From Blasia pusilla (lineage: Eukaryota; Marchantiophyta; Marchantiopsida; Blasiales): a stretch of DNA of 64,000 nt. Positions within the stretch are counted from its first letter, which is position 1, and the number at the start of each line of letters is the position of its first letter. The stretch covers positions 2,170,001-2,234,000 of the forward strand of contig CM114275.1 of assembly GCA_050084515.1 (NCBI GenBank), read 5' to 3'. A program made the translations under genes and the position numbers. Shown here piece by piece: positions 1 to 11,989 of this stretch. Below the pieces are notes generated by a model. That model did not search any database. It worked only from the letters and a program-made list of their open reading frames with translations, and was not told where the DNA came from.

Positions 1-10
1 TGCCCAACGT

Positions 11-1030
11 ATGGCAAATGTGTACGAAGGAGGAGGAGAGGTGGTTGCTTCCATGAACAACCACTATGGACCCATACCCATGGAGTTGGGTAACCTTCGA
101 GCACGAGATGGTTATGCGCCGCGAAGGTATAATGGAAGGGTGCCAATGGAGAGAGATTGGAACCCCAATATACAAGGGATTGCTCCTCGAACCGACGGGG
201 TCGGGGTTCCTAGAGGAGGGAGAGAATTCAAAGTCCGAAGAGATACACGCCAATGTTTTGAGTGTGGTAGATATGGTCATATAGCCATGAATTATCGTCT
301 TCGTAGGCTCGGAAATAGGCCATATCGTCGCCCCCTTAATCATCTTGAAGGAGGGCATATGCAGGAAGATGACGAAGAAGGCGGACCTCGTGGAAACGCC
401 AACCACGATGTCGCGCCTCGCGGATATACTGGTTCTAACAAAAAGAGGAAAGGCGAGGGTCGACACAAACATGTGGAGGTAAATGGTTTGAAGAGAGGAG
501 AAACACGTCTAATTGTTATAGACGGGGAAGTAGAAGGATCCCAAGTTAGAGTGTTGATTGATCCTAGGGCGATAGAAAACTTCCTTTCAAGAGCCATAGC
601 TATAAAATTGGGCTTAGCTTTAGAGAGGGATCAAAAAGAAGAGGTAGAATTACCAAACGCGCAAACAGAAAAGATTGAGAAGCTTCCTCAAAGGGTAGAG
701 TTGAGGATAGGAAAATATCTGGAAGAGTTGGAGATAAAGGTTATTAGGTTAGCACGTTATGATGTTATCTTGGGAATGCCTTGGATGGAACAGTATAATC
801 TACAGGTAGATTGGAGAAAAAAGATTGTGAAGACCCGAGAGTGGAAGCTTTACGGAGACAGAGTCAGATCACATCCTAAAACCCTACCCCTATATGTAAT
901 AGGAAAAACCTCCATCAAACATCAAGATGTATGTTTCCTAGGTTTAATAAGAGATGTTTATGGTTTGAAAAAATATTCAGAGGTACCAAATGAGTTGAGA
1001 GAAGTATTGGAGGAATACAAAGATGTATTC
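11..1030 (+). pseudogene. gag C terminus and aspartic protease of the gypsy element (decayed)
   Basis: The start of gag is outside the window. A zinc knuckle lies at about 269-310 with the CX2CX4H pattern (CFECGRYGH), but its last Cys is Asn. Downstream, the retropepsin region at about 535-800 keeps the surrounding family pattern (VLID..., later VILGMPWM), but the catalytic D-S/T-G is D-P-R. The open frame continues to a stop at 1333 inside RT. The missing protease residues mean this copy could not process its polyprotein. Confidence 0.85.
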
Positions 1031-2374
1031 CCAAATGATTTACCATCAGGGTTACCACCCAAACGGAGGGTAGACCACAAGATTGAGATCCTTCCTGGAA
1101 GCACACCACCATGTAAAGCTCCTTACCGCTCAGCTCCAAGAGAATTAGAAGAATGCAAAGCCCAAGTGGAGGAGATGTTGCAGAAAGGCTTCATCCAACC
1201 AAGCGTCTCGCCATATGGAGCCCCTGTCCTTTTTGTGAAAAAGAAGGATGTAAGCATGCGATTGTGTATCGACTATCGAGCACTGAATCAACAAACAGTC
1301 AAAAAACAAATATCCATTACCAAGAATGGATGATTTGTTCGACCAACTACAAGGAGCAAAATACTTCACCAAACTTGACCTCACTGGAGAGCGGCTACAA
1401 CCAAATTGAAGTGCGGATGAAGATGTGCACAAGACTGTTTTTCGTACTAGGTATGGACACTTTGAATACTTAGTCATGCCATTTGGTCTTACTAATGCAC
1501 CTGCAACCTTTATGGGCCTAATGAATGATATCTTTCGTCCATATTTAGACAAGTCTGTCATTGTATTCTTAGATGATATCTTAGTCTATAGTAAAACGAT
1601 AGAGGAGCATATAAATCATCTACGAGAAGTCCTTCAAATCCTAAGAGATGATGAGTTGTATGCTAAAGCGTCAAAATGTGAGTTCGGTAAAACAGAAATT
1701 GATTATCTAGGGCATCGAGTAAGCGCAGAAGGTATCCAAGTGATGAGTGAGAAGGTAGAAGCGATCCAAAAATGGAGTGCACCTGAGGATCAAACTCAAT
1801 TGAAAAGTTTTCTAGGGTTAACAGGATTCTATCGAAGATTTGTCAAAGGTTTTGCTCAAATTGCACAATCCTTAACAACTTTACTAGGGAAAGGACAAAA
1901 ATGGAATTGGGGCACATCACAAGAGATTGCTTTTCAATCATTAAAGGATGCCTTGATCAAAGCCCCTATATTGAAGTGGTATGATCCTAAGGAGGATATT
2001 GTCCTTTCAAACCACCCATCAAGTTGGCCACATATGCTTCAAGTACTAGCATTGGAGGAGTACTACAACAAGAATGGGAGGATGGATGGCATCCTATTGC
2101 CTTCTTTTCTCGCAAGCTATTGCCAGCGGAGCAAAACTACCATACAACTGAGCGAGAAGAACTTGCTATTGTGTTGGCAACCAAGCATTGGAAACATTAC
2201 TTGGGCGATAAGGAGTTTGTGGTGGAGATTGATCACAAGCCCTTGGTCTACTTAGAATCCCAGAAGGAGCTCTCCAAACGTCAAATTCGATGGGCAGAAT
2301 GGCGACAACAGTTCATGATGAAAATTGTCTATGTGGAAGGAAAAAGCGATTTGCGCGTGAGGTTAAGCCCTTGA
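1031..2374 (+). pseudogene. Reverse transcriptase and RNase H of the gypsy element (frameshifted)
   Basis: The RT N terminus runs in the first frame (DHKIEILPG, then [11 protein letters not shown] near 1257-1290). A stop at 1333 and a frameshift follow. RT resumes at 1425-2000 with [12 protein letters not shown] and the catalytic FLDD box near 1570. The thumb ([10 protein letters not shown]) and connection ([12 protein letters not shown]) follow. RNase H is at 2024-2374 with [14 protein letters not shown] and [11 protein letters not shown]. The family order is normal. At least two frame breaks make the segment non-functional. Confidence 0.9.
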
Positions 2375-2389
2375 CTCGTATACTCTGAG

Positions 2390-3917
2390 ATGAATAACAT
2401 ATCTGAAGTGGAGATTCACTCTAGTTGGTGGAAAAAGTTATCCAAAGCCACAAAGGAGGATGAAGAAATTGCAGTGGCTATTCATGCCAACAGAGTATAC
2501 AAGGCTCAAGGATTGGTTTTCCATAAAGATAAAGTATGGATCCCACAAGATCCACAATTACGGATTGAAGTATTGTCTGAAGCTCACGACACAGTCATTG
2601 CGGCTCATATGGGAGTTGAAAAAACCTTAGAGGGATTACAACGAGCGTACTATTGGCCCAAAATGAGAGAAGATGTTGACATATATGTAAGGAGTTGTAG
2701 GATTTGTCAACAAATCAAGGCTAGTAACACAAAACCAGCATGATTGTTGCAGCCGATCCCAATACCTCAAAAACGTTGGGAACAAGTCACTATGGATCTT
2801 GTTTGTGAGCTACCATGTACGATCACGGGATATGACTCTATTGTGGTCTTTGTGGATAGACTAAGCAAGATGATACACCTTCGTCCGACCAAGAAGATTG
2901 TGACTGCACCAGAGTTGGCTAGGATCTACATCGAGACAGTCTTTGTCCATCATGGTCTTCCTAAAGTGCTTATCACTGATAGGGGAACCCATTTCACGAG
3001 TTTATTTTGGAAGTTTATTTGGATTGCTCCAAACTAAACTAGCCATGTCTCGACTTATCACCCTCAAACCGATGGACAAACCGAAAGGGCCAACCAGTAC
3101 TATTGAGGATATGCTACGCGCCTTAGCATTGGAGGATCAACAAGGATGGGACTCATTGTTATCCTTAGTAGAGTTCTCATACAATAACTCCATGAACTCT
3201 TCCACTAAGATCACACCGTTATTTCTAATGCATGGCGAGCATCTCTCAATTCCTTCTAGTCTCACTCGAATAGGGAAAAGTCTGAGGGAACCTACAAAGG
3301 TAACTGCAGTTAATGAGTTTGTGGACCAAATTTAGAAAAGGGTTCAACTTGCTAAGGAGAAGTTGGTTATTGCCCAAAATCGAAAAAACAATATCGCAGA
3401 TGCTCATCATTGTCATCTATTCGAGATTTTCGAGTTTTGTGAAGGGGACAAGGTTTGGTTAGCAACAACCAATTTATCATTAGTAGGAGTTCGTAAGCTT
3501 AATCCTCGCTATATTGGGCCTTTCACTATCCTACAAAAAGTGGGCGCCGTGGCGTATAAGCTAGACCTACCGATGCATATGAAAATCCATTCTGTGTTTC
3601 ATGTCTCTCTTCTTCGACCGTTTATTCCACGCCCTAAGAGATTTAAGGACAATATTGTCACTCCACCACTACCTCAAATAGTCGGAGATCATGAAGAATT
3701 TGAAGTGGAACGTATCTTGAAGAAACGCACTCGAGGAGCTCATCACCAACGAGTTGAATATTTGGTCCAATGGAAAGGATATCCACTATTTGAGGCCACA
3801 TGGGAACCCTCAGCCAACTTGGCGAACGCACCATTAATAGTGCAAGAGTTTGAAAGTTCTCACAACTTTGGAGGGCGTTGTGTCTTAAATGGGGAGGTTT
3901 GTAACCATCCTTTGTGA
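2390..3917 (+). pseudogene. Integrase with C-terminal chromodomain (frameshifted)
   Basis: An HHCC zinc-binding domain is visible at about 2580-2715 (HDTVIAAH ... CRICQQ). The catalytic core starts near 2770, with the first Asp in TMDLVCELP and the second in LITDRGTHF. The third acidic residue (YHPQTDGQTERA) lies in another frame at about 3055-3095. The GPY/F module is near 3500 (RYIGPFTILQKVG). A chromodomain follows at about 3695-3850 (EFEVERILKKR ... YLVQWKGY ... TWEP), which in chromoviruses directs integration to heterochromatin. Stops at 2743, 3037 and 3335 break the frame. Confidence 0.92.
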
Positions 3918-4551
3918 GAACGTTTGGAAAGTCATAGTTAAGTTAGAATCTATGACATGAAGTGCATAAGTGGGAAAGAATCAACCGGGAAAAAAGAGAA
4001 AAGACAAGATACATGAGATAAAGATGAGAGTGGGGCCATAGGTTGGTGAAAAGGGAGATAAGGATGAGGTTGAGGAAGATGAGGTTGGGACATTAGACTC
4101 CAAAGGAGATTCTCTCATGCTATGAGAGTAGGACATGTGGCATAAGGATAGGTAGAGCTAGTTTGTCTTCATTGTACCTATCTCTAAGTATATAAAGGAA
4201 GAGGAGAGGCCTTGAGGGCATGCTACCTTTGAGCAACTCTAGAGTGGTTTTGTGAGCTGGAGAATTACAAGGTTAGCTTATAAGGGATATTTCCTTTTTC
4301 TTTGCTCTTGAAAAAAAAAAAAGGGTTCTTTTTCCCGGCTCCTGCAAGTTCTCGTCATTTTTTTTTCCTCGCGATCTAGGCTATCTGGGTATAACATGAT
4401 TATTAATTTCTGTCGCCTCCCACCCCTCTCAAAGGCGTTCTTTGGAGTGCAAAGAAAAAGTGTGTCCCCTTTACTTTGAAGTTCTTAGTTCATGTGTTGT
4501 TTTTCGCGTTTGAAACACGTTAGCTCTAGTCAAAATTTGTACGTAACAACA
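3900..4551 (+). repeat. 3' LTR of the chromodomain gypsy element
   Basis: It starts at TGTAACC directly after a purine-rich tract (AAATGGGGAGG, 3887-3897) and ends in ...AACAACA, giving TG...CA ends and about 652 bp. A TATA box (TATATAAAG, 4189-4197) marks the internal promoter. The exact 3' end could be 3-4 bp earlier. The 5' LTR is not in the window, so the ends cannot be confirmed by comparison. Confidence 0.75.
4189..4197 (+). promoter_or_regulatory. TATA box inside the LTR upstream of NUP54
   Basis: TATATAAAG lies in the LTR in the same orientation as NUP54 and about 690 bp upstream of its ATG. It is the expected LTR promoter. Whether it contributes to NUP54 transcription is open. Confidence 0.6.
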
Positions 4552-4883
4552 GAAAGCCAAATAGGCGTGGGTACATTCCCTTCCCGCTCACATACCAAGA
4601 AACCCTAATGCAAACTCTCTTGCCCATTTCGAATTTCTGGACGGTGTAGTCCCGTCGAGGAAGTGCCGTGACTTCCTCCTGTCGAGGAAGCCACGAGTCA
4701 CTGGAAGAGTTTATCGATTCTCAGGAAGCGCAGCTGAGATCGAGACTATTTGAGCTGGGTGGAAGCGTTGATTGTTGCCATGAAACGGAGCTCGGAACGC
4801 CGTCCCTGCGCACACAGAAGATGGCGAGCGGGTGGAGTTTGAGAGGAACGAGTGAGGGGAGGAGGTCGTGAGCAGGTTTCAGT
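4552..4883 (+). promoter_or_regulatory. NUP54 upstream region / probable 5' UTR
   Basis: This is the only non-transposon sequence between the gypsy LTR and the NUP54 ATG. It is GC-richer than its surroundings and has short open frames but no recognised protein. By position it should hold the 5' UTR and core promoter. I see no clear TATA box in it. Confidence 0.4.
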
Positions 4884-7800
4884 ATGTCGATATTTGGAAC
4901 CCCCGCTTCCCAGCCTGCTCAATCAGGGGGTTTCAATGCGGGAGCGTCTCCGTTTGGTGCGTCGTCGTTTGGGAGTGGTGGCCTGTTTTCCACTACACAA
5001 ACGGCCGGGTAAGCCACGGATTTTGGTTTCCATAGCAAGCTTCTGCGGTGCAGTACAACTATGCCCCAGGGTGGAAGATGTGCCTTCATGAGAATCTGCA
5101 AATCGGGGCTACGAACTGCTGATCTGCCCTGAGTTTTATTCTTAATTTTGAAAGTGACCGTAGTATTTTTCTTGTGGTCCAACTGAATTTTTTTTAAGGG
5201 AATCAGATACAAAGTCTCAATTTTCTGAAGTGGATCAGCAATCTGTTAGCACCACTATGAAGTCGGATACTGTTGCTGAAGTCGAAGAGGGATACATGAG
5301 CGTTAACATGCAGCCTTTGAATTACCTGCCATGGTCCAGTTGTCCTGAAAAGCAATTGCGCTTCAGAGTAGCCGATTTCACTTGGGAGCTTTCTAAGACG
5401 TGTGGACACCTCTCTAATATTTTGTATCACTGTTGCGTGGTCACTGCTATTTCCGTTTTCGTGTATGCTTCCTGTGGCGTTCGTATTATAGGGTGGAGTT
5501 GCCAAGAAAGCCTTGTAATTGAGAGGGAGTGGTAAGAGTAGTTGAAATATCCGTCCGGCAGTTCTCCTGTTGTCCAATTGCTGATCCTCCTTTGAGGTCT
5601 TCTGTACACACATGAAAAGTTGTAGACACATCGCTGCGAGCTTTCAGTGCAATGTTGGACGTGATAGTCATTAGCTGCATCTTGGTAGGAGACGCCAACT
5701 TTCGACGTGTCGCTCTTTTACGTGATCTAGCGCTGGAGTCCAATTGTTCGAAAGGCAAATTGCGGCCGTTCTTCTGTAAGAGCCGCTCGTTGGAAGGATT
5801 TTATCTCGGAATTCTTCTCTACCAGGTCACTTGGGTCGCAGTGCAATGTTATCAATGTTGAACTCACCTGTGGATCAGCGTCTAAACGCATGAAGCTCGC
5901 CCACTGCATCTGCAGGGCTTTTGGCGCAAGCCCGGCTTTTGGCTCCTCGAGTGGCGGAAGCATTTTCGGCAGTGCAACTCCAGCTTTTGGTGCCTCGGGT
6001 ACGACTTGTTGTCAGTTTTGGATTCTGATTCTTTGGCAGACGGAGGCCCTTGACAGACAATAATAATGGATGAATTAAAGTGATAGTTTATTCCTCTCAT
6101 CGTTTCTGAAGGCTAGGAGGGTAGAGTCGCTTTGAGAAATCTCCGGGGGTGTGTAGAACATTGGTCTTACTGCATCTACTCCATCAATATTTACGCTTGC
6201 TCTCTTCTTACAGCATCTACTCCATCAATATTTGGAGCATCAAGTCCGCCTGGGGGAGGAATACTTGGAGGCACACCAGCTTTTGGCCAAACAAATGCTG
6301 CGTTTGGACAGACTTCGTCATCTATCTTTGGCCAATCATCAACTGCACTCTCAGGGCAACAGACGCCATCGCTCTTCGGTCAGCAGCAACAGCAGCCTGC
6401 AACCCAATCCGGGGCTCAATCATTTTCCATGTTTGGACAGTCTCAGCCTGCCATGTTTGGTCAATCGCAGCCACAATCAAATCAGTTCGGGCAATCTTTT
6501 GGCCAGACCCCTAGCTCAATATTTGGGACCCCACAGCAGCAGATGTTCAACTCTTCTCAGCTGACAACGCAGATGGCACCTGTTGCCCCACTCGTCATTC
6601 CTCTTCCTGATAGAGAAGTGCAAGTGAGTAAACATAATGCCTCTCATATTTTACTTCGTGCAAATTGTGCATCATCAGCAAAAAAACGGAGTTATGATAT
6701 CCCCTACTCATTTTGTTCCATGAATTCTGGATGAACTGTAGGTGCAACTTGGCAATTAGGAGCCTGTGCTCACTTCACTTTACCAGAGCTTTCTCGGGTA
6801 AACACTTTGTTTTGCTTTGGTGCCTGATTATATGTCTACTGCAAGACTTAAGGTTTCTTTGTTTAGGGGATATGTGTCTGTGACTTGCATTCATGTGCAT
6901 GAAAATGCTTAAGCCTTGAGAATTGTCCATGCAGGCTTTCATTGATGCATATAAAGAGGAACCAGGGAGCAACCCAAAGTATGCTTTCAAGGTTAGTGCG
7001 GAATGGAAATGTGCTTCATCTAGGATCTAGAAGTGATCAAGACTCTTGTGCTTGAAATTGGCGGGCTACTAATTCTGATATTTACTGGCATTCTGTCCGT
7101 TTCTTAGGTCTCACTTATTCTCCATGTCAAGCAACAGATATTACTTTCCAGCCTTATGTAGACTTCTTGAGTAATCAAAGGGTTAGTATAGACTTCAGCC
7201 CACATTCAGATGTACCTCGTCTGCACATTCTCTATACTAGATCTCTTATGTATGGATATGCTTTTTGGATATGCTTATGTGCCCACTCGTGGTGGCACAC
7301 ATGGGTTAACTTGATTGGAATTGCAATGTGTTTTGCAGCATTTACTGCTGAGTGTAACAGATCCTCTGATGCGTGTTAAGCCTCTAGGTGTTTCGGATGT
7401 AAGTACATGTCCATCCTCTTGTATGGATCAGCTCAATTAGGTTGAAAGTTGGGGTGGTGAATTCTTCTGGAGGCCTCGGATTATTGTCAAGTAGCTTGTT
7501 ACTTTATATCTCGTGGCAGCTACCTCTTGACGCTAAGTTAGAACTTTTGTTCAGCTCATGAAGTCTGTTTATTCTGAAATACGGAATGAGAGTTTGGACC
7601 TATTTTTTTATTTTAACAGATATTGCTTCTCTGACTCTTGCGTTTCCAGATAATGTGGGCAGATGCTATGAATAAATTGGAGGGCATGGACAGTGCAGAT
7701 AGGGAGAAATTATGGCCTGAACTCGTTCAGGGTTTTAAGGATCTTTCAAAGCGGCTAAAGGTGAAGGGGTTGTGATCTAGAGCAATGCCCTGGAACTGTA

Positions 7801-9375
7801 AAGTCATTTTCTTAGCTAGATACCTAGTAATTCCCACCTAATATCTCATTTAGGAAGCTGATCTCAGGTCATTCTCACACTAATTCACTTGTGCAATTTC
7901 ACAGCTACAAGATGATGCCATCACAGCAGATGTTCAAAGACTACAAGCTACAGAAGCCAATGTGAAATTGGTGGGTGTCCTGCGCCCTGTGCCCAGTGAT
8001 ATTTCATTTTAAGTCGTTCTTGTGTGAGGGCTCACAAGTTCTACTTTTACACTCATGTTTCTAAGGTAGACTTCTGTAACTTATGAAAGACTAATATGTC
8101 TATGATGCAGTTGCACCGCCACTTCGATACGGACACTCTACCTTGGATTCAACGCCTGAGGCAGAAGGAGGAGGAGTTGCAAAGGAGACTCCTGAAGGTA
8201 CCCCAAGTTGACCCACAATACAGTGCCATGGTCCTTGAATGAAGGTCTGGAGAAAGATTTATTTATACGATGTAGAGTATCTGTTTCTCAGTGCATGTAG
8301 CTCTTCTCCAGGCAGTGCAGTGGACCTCAAATCGATTTCCTGTCCTGGTTTTAGGCAATTTCAATACAGTGTGGCATCAAGTGGATGAATCCTTCTGTTC
8401 TTAAACAAGTAGTATCTGACCCTGAACACATCTCCTTGTGTAGGTCATGAGAATCGTGGAGGCCTTGGAAGGCAAAGGTTTTCGCATGGCATTAACCAGA
8501 GGAGAAGCCAAATTGGGGGAGCAGTTGCGATCCTTGACACGCCAAGTGAGATTTGCTACTACTCTGCCCACAAGCAGTAGCTTTAATTGACTGTTTTGAG
8601 CTATTGCTGACAGTGCCTTTCCCACTGTGATTTTGAACCCCTCACTTCTCCTGGCTAATGTGTTGTGTTAGACTCGTGGGTGCACTTGAATGGACTTCAT
8701 GTGATCATGGCTACCAACCTTAACGTAGGAAATGAGATCTAAGAAACAACCTTGGGTGCTTCAATTGACTTTGATGCAACTAAATCCTGACTTGAAGCTA
8801 ATCCTAGTCTGATGTCTGAACATATTGCTGTCCCATCAGTTACAAGGTTCTAGTGCAGAAATACCACGGAAGCTTGATGGCCTGCTGGCTAGATCTCGCA
8901 TGCAAACAGGATTGGGTCAAGGTTCAGCAATGCTTCTTCTTGGACCGGGGAAGATTGAGGAACAAAGCCTGGGGGCCATGCATGAGGTATCATATATTGA
9001 CTTGATCTGCCAGAACTTGTTTTGATAGCCTATTCAGACTCACAGGTGTATGTAAGGAGGTTTTTCACTGGTTTTCATTTGTAGTGTACATGAAAGTTGA
9101 GTTAAGGCAGGACCTTGCTTTTCAACTTTTGACATGGCTTAAAATTTTTCCTCTGGGGTCATGTTTTCTAGGTACTGCGACAGCAAACTGAGGCAATTGC
9201 CCACCTTACGGGTGTCCTGAAGCGGGATACTCGAGATATGGATATCATGCTGTCTGAAAATGCAGACATGCTTGTGGATGGTGATTCCATTTCAAGAGGT
9301 TTCATGAGAAACGTGATCAGTGAGGGAGCTAAAGGGGGATCTCCTTTCAAAAAGTATCCAAATAGACTATACTAG
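4884..9375 (+). CDS. NUP54: Nucleoporin NUP54 (FG-repeat nucleoporin of the central channel), 11 exons, complete
   Basis: Exons: 4884-5008, 5916-5998, 6214-6623, 6935-6991, 7339-7398, 7650-7760, 7905-7970, 8111-8197, 8444-8545, 8840-8986, 9172-9375. All introns are GT-AG, phases agree at every junction, and the total is 1452 nt (483 aa plus stop). Exons 1-3 encode an FG-repeat domain (repeated FG with S, Q and P, such as SSIFGQ, PAFGQ, MFGQSQ) that would bind transport receptors. Exons 4-11 encode the helical NUP54 domain, recognisable by DAYKEEPG, VKPLGVSDIMWADAMNKLEG and GFKDLSKRLK. That domain assembles with the NUP62/NUP58 partners in the channel of the nuclear pore. The ATG is the first in the exon and opens straight into FG sequence. 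The 5' UTR and promoter must lie in the 332 bp after the LTR or within the LTR. Intron 1 (907 nt) is the longest. The gene looks intact. Confidence 0.95.
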
Positions 9376-10304
9376 GTTCTATGAGCTATTTCTGTCCTTT
9401 CCACCTGTGCTATGGAGATGTGCATGCAGTTAAGCACCTCTCTGCCCATGAAATTTTGCTTGATAGGTAAGAAACACGTGGCCTTAATGGAGGCCTGGGA
9501 AATGGTGAGCTTACACAAACTCGAACTGAGCAGTCGTGAAGGGAGTCAAAGGAATTTGCACATGCTGAACCGTGTAATTTTCCTCATAGGTTTGTCTGGT
9601 TTATTTTTTGCTTCGCTCATTGAAGCAGACAGTGTAAATTATGTTCAGTCTCCATGGCAAATCTATCTTCCTAAAGAATGAGGAGATCTGAGCCAAAGCT
9701 AATTCCAAGTCCCAAATGCCTCCAGTATTCATCGAGTCCTGGTCTCTTCTGTGAATGACGAGTTGATTCTGTTCCCTTTTTCAACTCAAAAAACTAGCTT
9801 CATCCTCTGCTTACAGGTCTATGGAAAGTAGGTAATTAAGAAATATGTGTTGCCGAGGTATGTTGGACGATATCATTTTCTTCAATATTTGGATTGGAAC
9901 GTCATTCAAAACACTATCTTCCAGAGTTCAGTCAAATAAATAGATATATACATCTGAATACCCAATGGGGTATGCATCCACGCCCTGAGAATGATCGGTG
10001 GACTTACACTACACCTTCGATCAAATCTTACACCACACCTTCGACCAAATCTTCTGAACACACTATGTGGGAGCAATTTGCTAGCCTTTGGAGCCGTATA
10101 TCAGTTGCAATATACTTGCAATCCTACAGCAGTTTGCGCTTGGGAGTAATCAATTTGCAGAGTACTACTTGGGAGAAAGGAGAATTACGGTCAAAAGGTT
10201 ACTCTCATACACAAGTACTGAATTTATGAAACACTTGCAAGATACATGACAAAGTTGATTTCTTTAGTGAATTCTTTGTGATTTTGATATGCAATCACCT
10301 TCCA
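9376..10304. other. NUP54 3' flank, no further gene recognised
   Basis: This holds the 3' UTR of NUP54 and AT-rich flank. Near 10000-10060 a short stretch (CTTACAC.ACACCTTCGA) is repeated. Open frames of 89 and 111 codons resemble nothing I know. Confidence 0.4.
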
Positions 10305-11302
10305 TGGTAGAGGTCAATCTTTCTTTGCTTCTACACCACAACGCGTTTAACTTTGAGTTTTGCAAGTGAAAAGTTAGGGTTGAGTTTCAAAGATCCAGTC
10401 AATTGCACTTTTAACTTTGAGTTTTGCAAGTGGAAATTTAGGGTTGTGTTTCAAAGATCCAATCAATTGCACGCCTTGTAGATGATTATCAATCAATAAT
10501 GGTATCTAAATTCGCGCAAGTGCATATTATCTCCTCGAAGTTTTTTTCTTAAATCTTGATTTATCTCACCAAGTTCATCATTTATATTGGAATATATTGG
10601 TTAATTCTTCAAATTCTGTCCACAATGGTTCCTTAACTCAAACTTGAAATTTGGCCAAACATGCTTTCAGACTAATCCTATAGACATGGACTTGAGTGGG
10701 CAAGGGGGAGAGGGTCTTATTGACCCTAGAGGTACTTATAGGGTTCTCCATGGGAGTCCTATCTTTCCCTTTGGTGTTCTTGCGCCCTTGATTTTGGCTT
10801 CCAACCTAAACCATCCAAGATAGCATGGCGGAGTCTTCATATAGAATTTGGAACTTCCAATTCCCTAAATATGTCTTGGAGCTTGGATCATTTCTTGTAT
10901 CTTATGGCTAGCGCTCTCCTTGACTCTTGTCGTTTGGCGTCTTATGGTTGTCTTGCCCCCATTAGTATTTCATTTTTTGACTAGTTTCATGATGTCTCGC
11001 TGTTGTTGATGACTCATGAGTTCCTTGGCTTTGAGTGGGAGCTTGGCTCAAGGGCGTCTCAACTTGGTTACCTTGCCCTTATCCGCGAGAGTAGGTATAT
11101 CCTTTCTCGACTAAGGCAAGTCTCAAGTCCAGTGTTTGTCTCATGGTCGGTTCTGCCTCTGTTCCTAGTCTTGATTTTAGCTAGCTAGTCTACGTTCCAA
11201 ATTTTTGGAGTTCATCCTAAGGCCTCTCCTCCTTAATCATGGGATCATGACTTGCTTCATAGGTCCTTGCTAGTATGAGTGCCATAGACTTAGTTGTTTG
11301 CA
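10305..11302 (-). repeat. 3' LTR of the second gypsy element
   Basis: It shares with 15830-16150 a series of matching blocks (CAAGTGCATAT.ATCTCC, GGTTAATTCTTCAA-like, ATGGACTTGAGT). The inner edge at 11302 gives TGCAAAC on the minus strand right after a G-rich polypurine tract. The outer edge is uncertain. A 64-bp tandem duplication lies inside it. Confidence 0.7.
10346..10473. repeat. Two tandem copies of a 64-bp unit
   Basis: TTTAACTTTGAGTTTTGCAA starts at 10346 and again at 10410. The two 64-bp copies differ at only a few positions. The duplication is in the left LTR only. Confidence 0.85.
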
Positions 11303-11989
11303 ATACTCCCCCACTAACCTAAGTCTACAGCCTTGTTGACTTGAGTTGGGACCATCAGTAATTCTTGGATTTACCAACGCCTTAGATTTTGGCCTAGTTC
11401 CTCTTTAGAAATCTAAGCCTACTCCATCCCAATCTATTATGACGTGTCGGGTAATACTTAGTACATGGCACTTAGACCTTGTTTTCGATATCAATCCATG
11501 ATAAGCTCAACCACCTAATCCAGTGATGCCATCAAAGATACAAGTCATGCCACATTCACAAGTATTTTCATCCCAAGGAAAGCAATCAAAACTCATTCCT
11601 CATTTAAGACAAATTTGGACACTTCTTGAATTCTTGGAACTTCCAAGAGTTGTGGCCAATTTTTGTTGTGGAGTATGTTACAATGGCCAATGGCAATCCT
11701 AAAAACTAGGCCATTTTACTTAAGCTATGAGCCAAACTCTAGTGTCATAATCTACCTTGCAATTTTCTACTTCTAAATTCCTTTAGAAGTTTCTAAACAC
11801 GAGTAAGATTACTCTCGGGTTCCCATGTTCTTTCGTATGAATCATAACCTTTCCATACCATAAAGTGCTTGTTTACTAATCTCTTTCCTCTCTTTACTTT
11901 ACATTCATATATTCAATATAGATGCGAATTCGAGCTCTTCTTGGTCTTCGACTATGATCGAGTTGAGTCGTAGTAGTTTTATCTGAGAG

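Larger units (their letters stand above)
1..4551 (+). mobile_element. Chromodomain Ty3/gypsy retrotransposon, decayed, 5' end outside window
   Basis: The order is gag zinc knuckle, protease, reverse transcriptase, RNase H, integrase, chromodomain and a 3' LTR, which is the chromovirus arrangement. The 5' LTR lies left of the window. Coding is split over several frames by stops and frameshifts (near 1333, 1425, 2374, 2743, 3035 and 3335), so the copy is dead. It ends about 330 bp before the start codon of NUP54. Confidence 0.93.
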
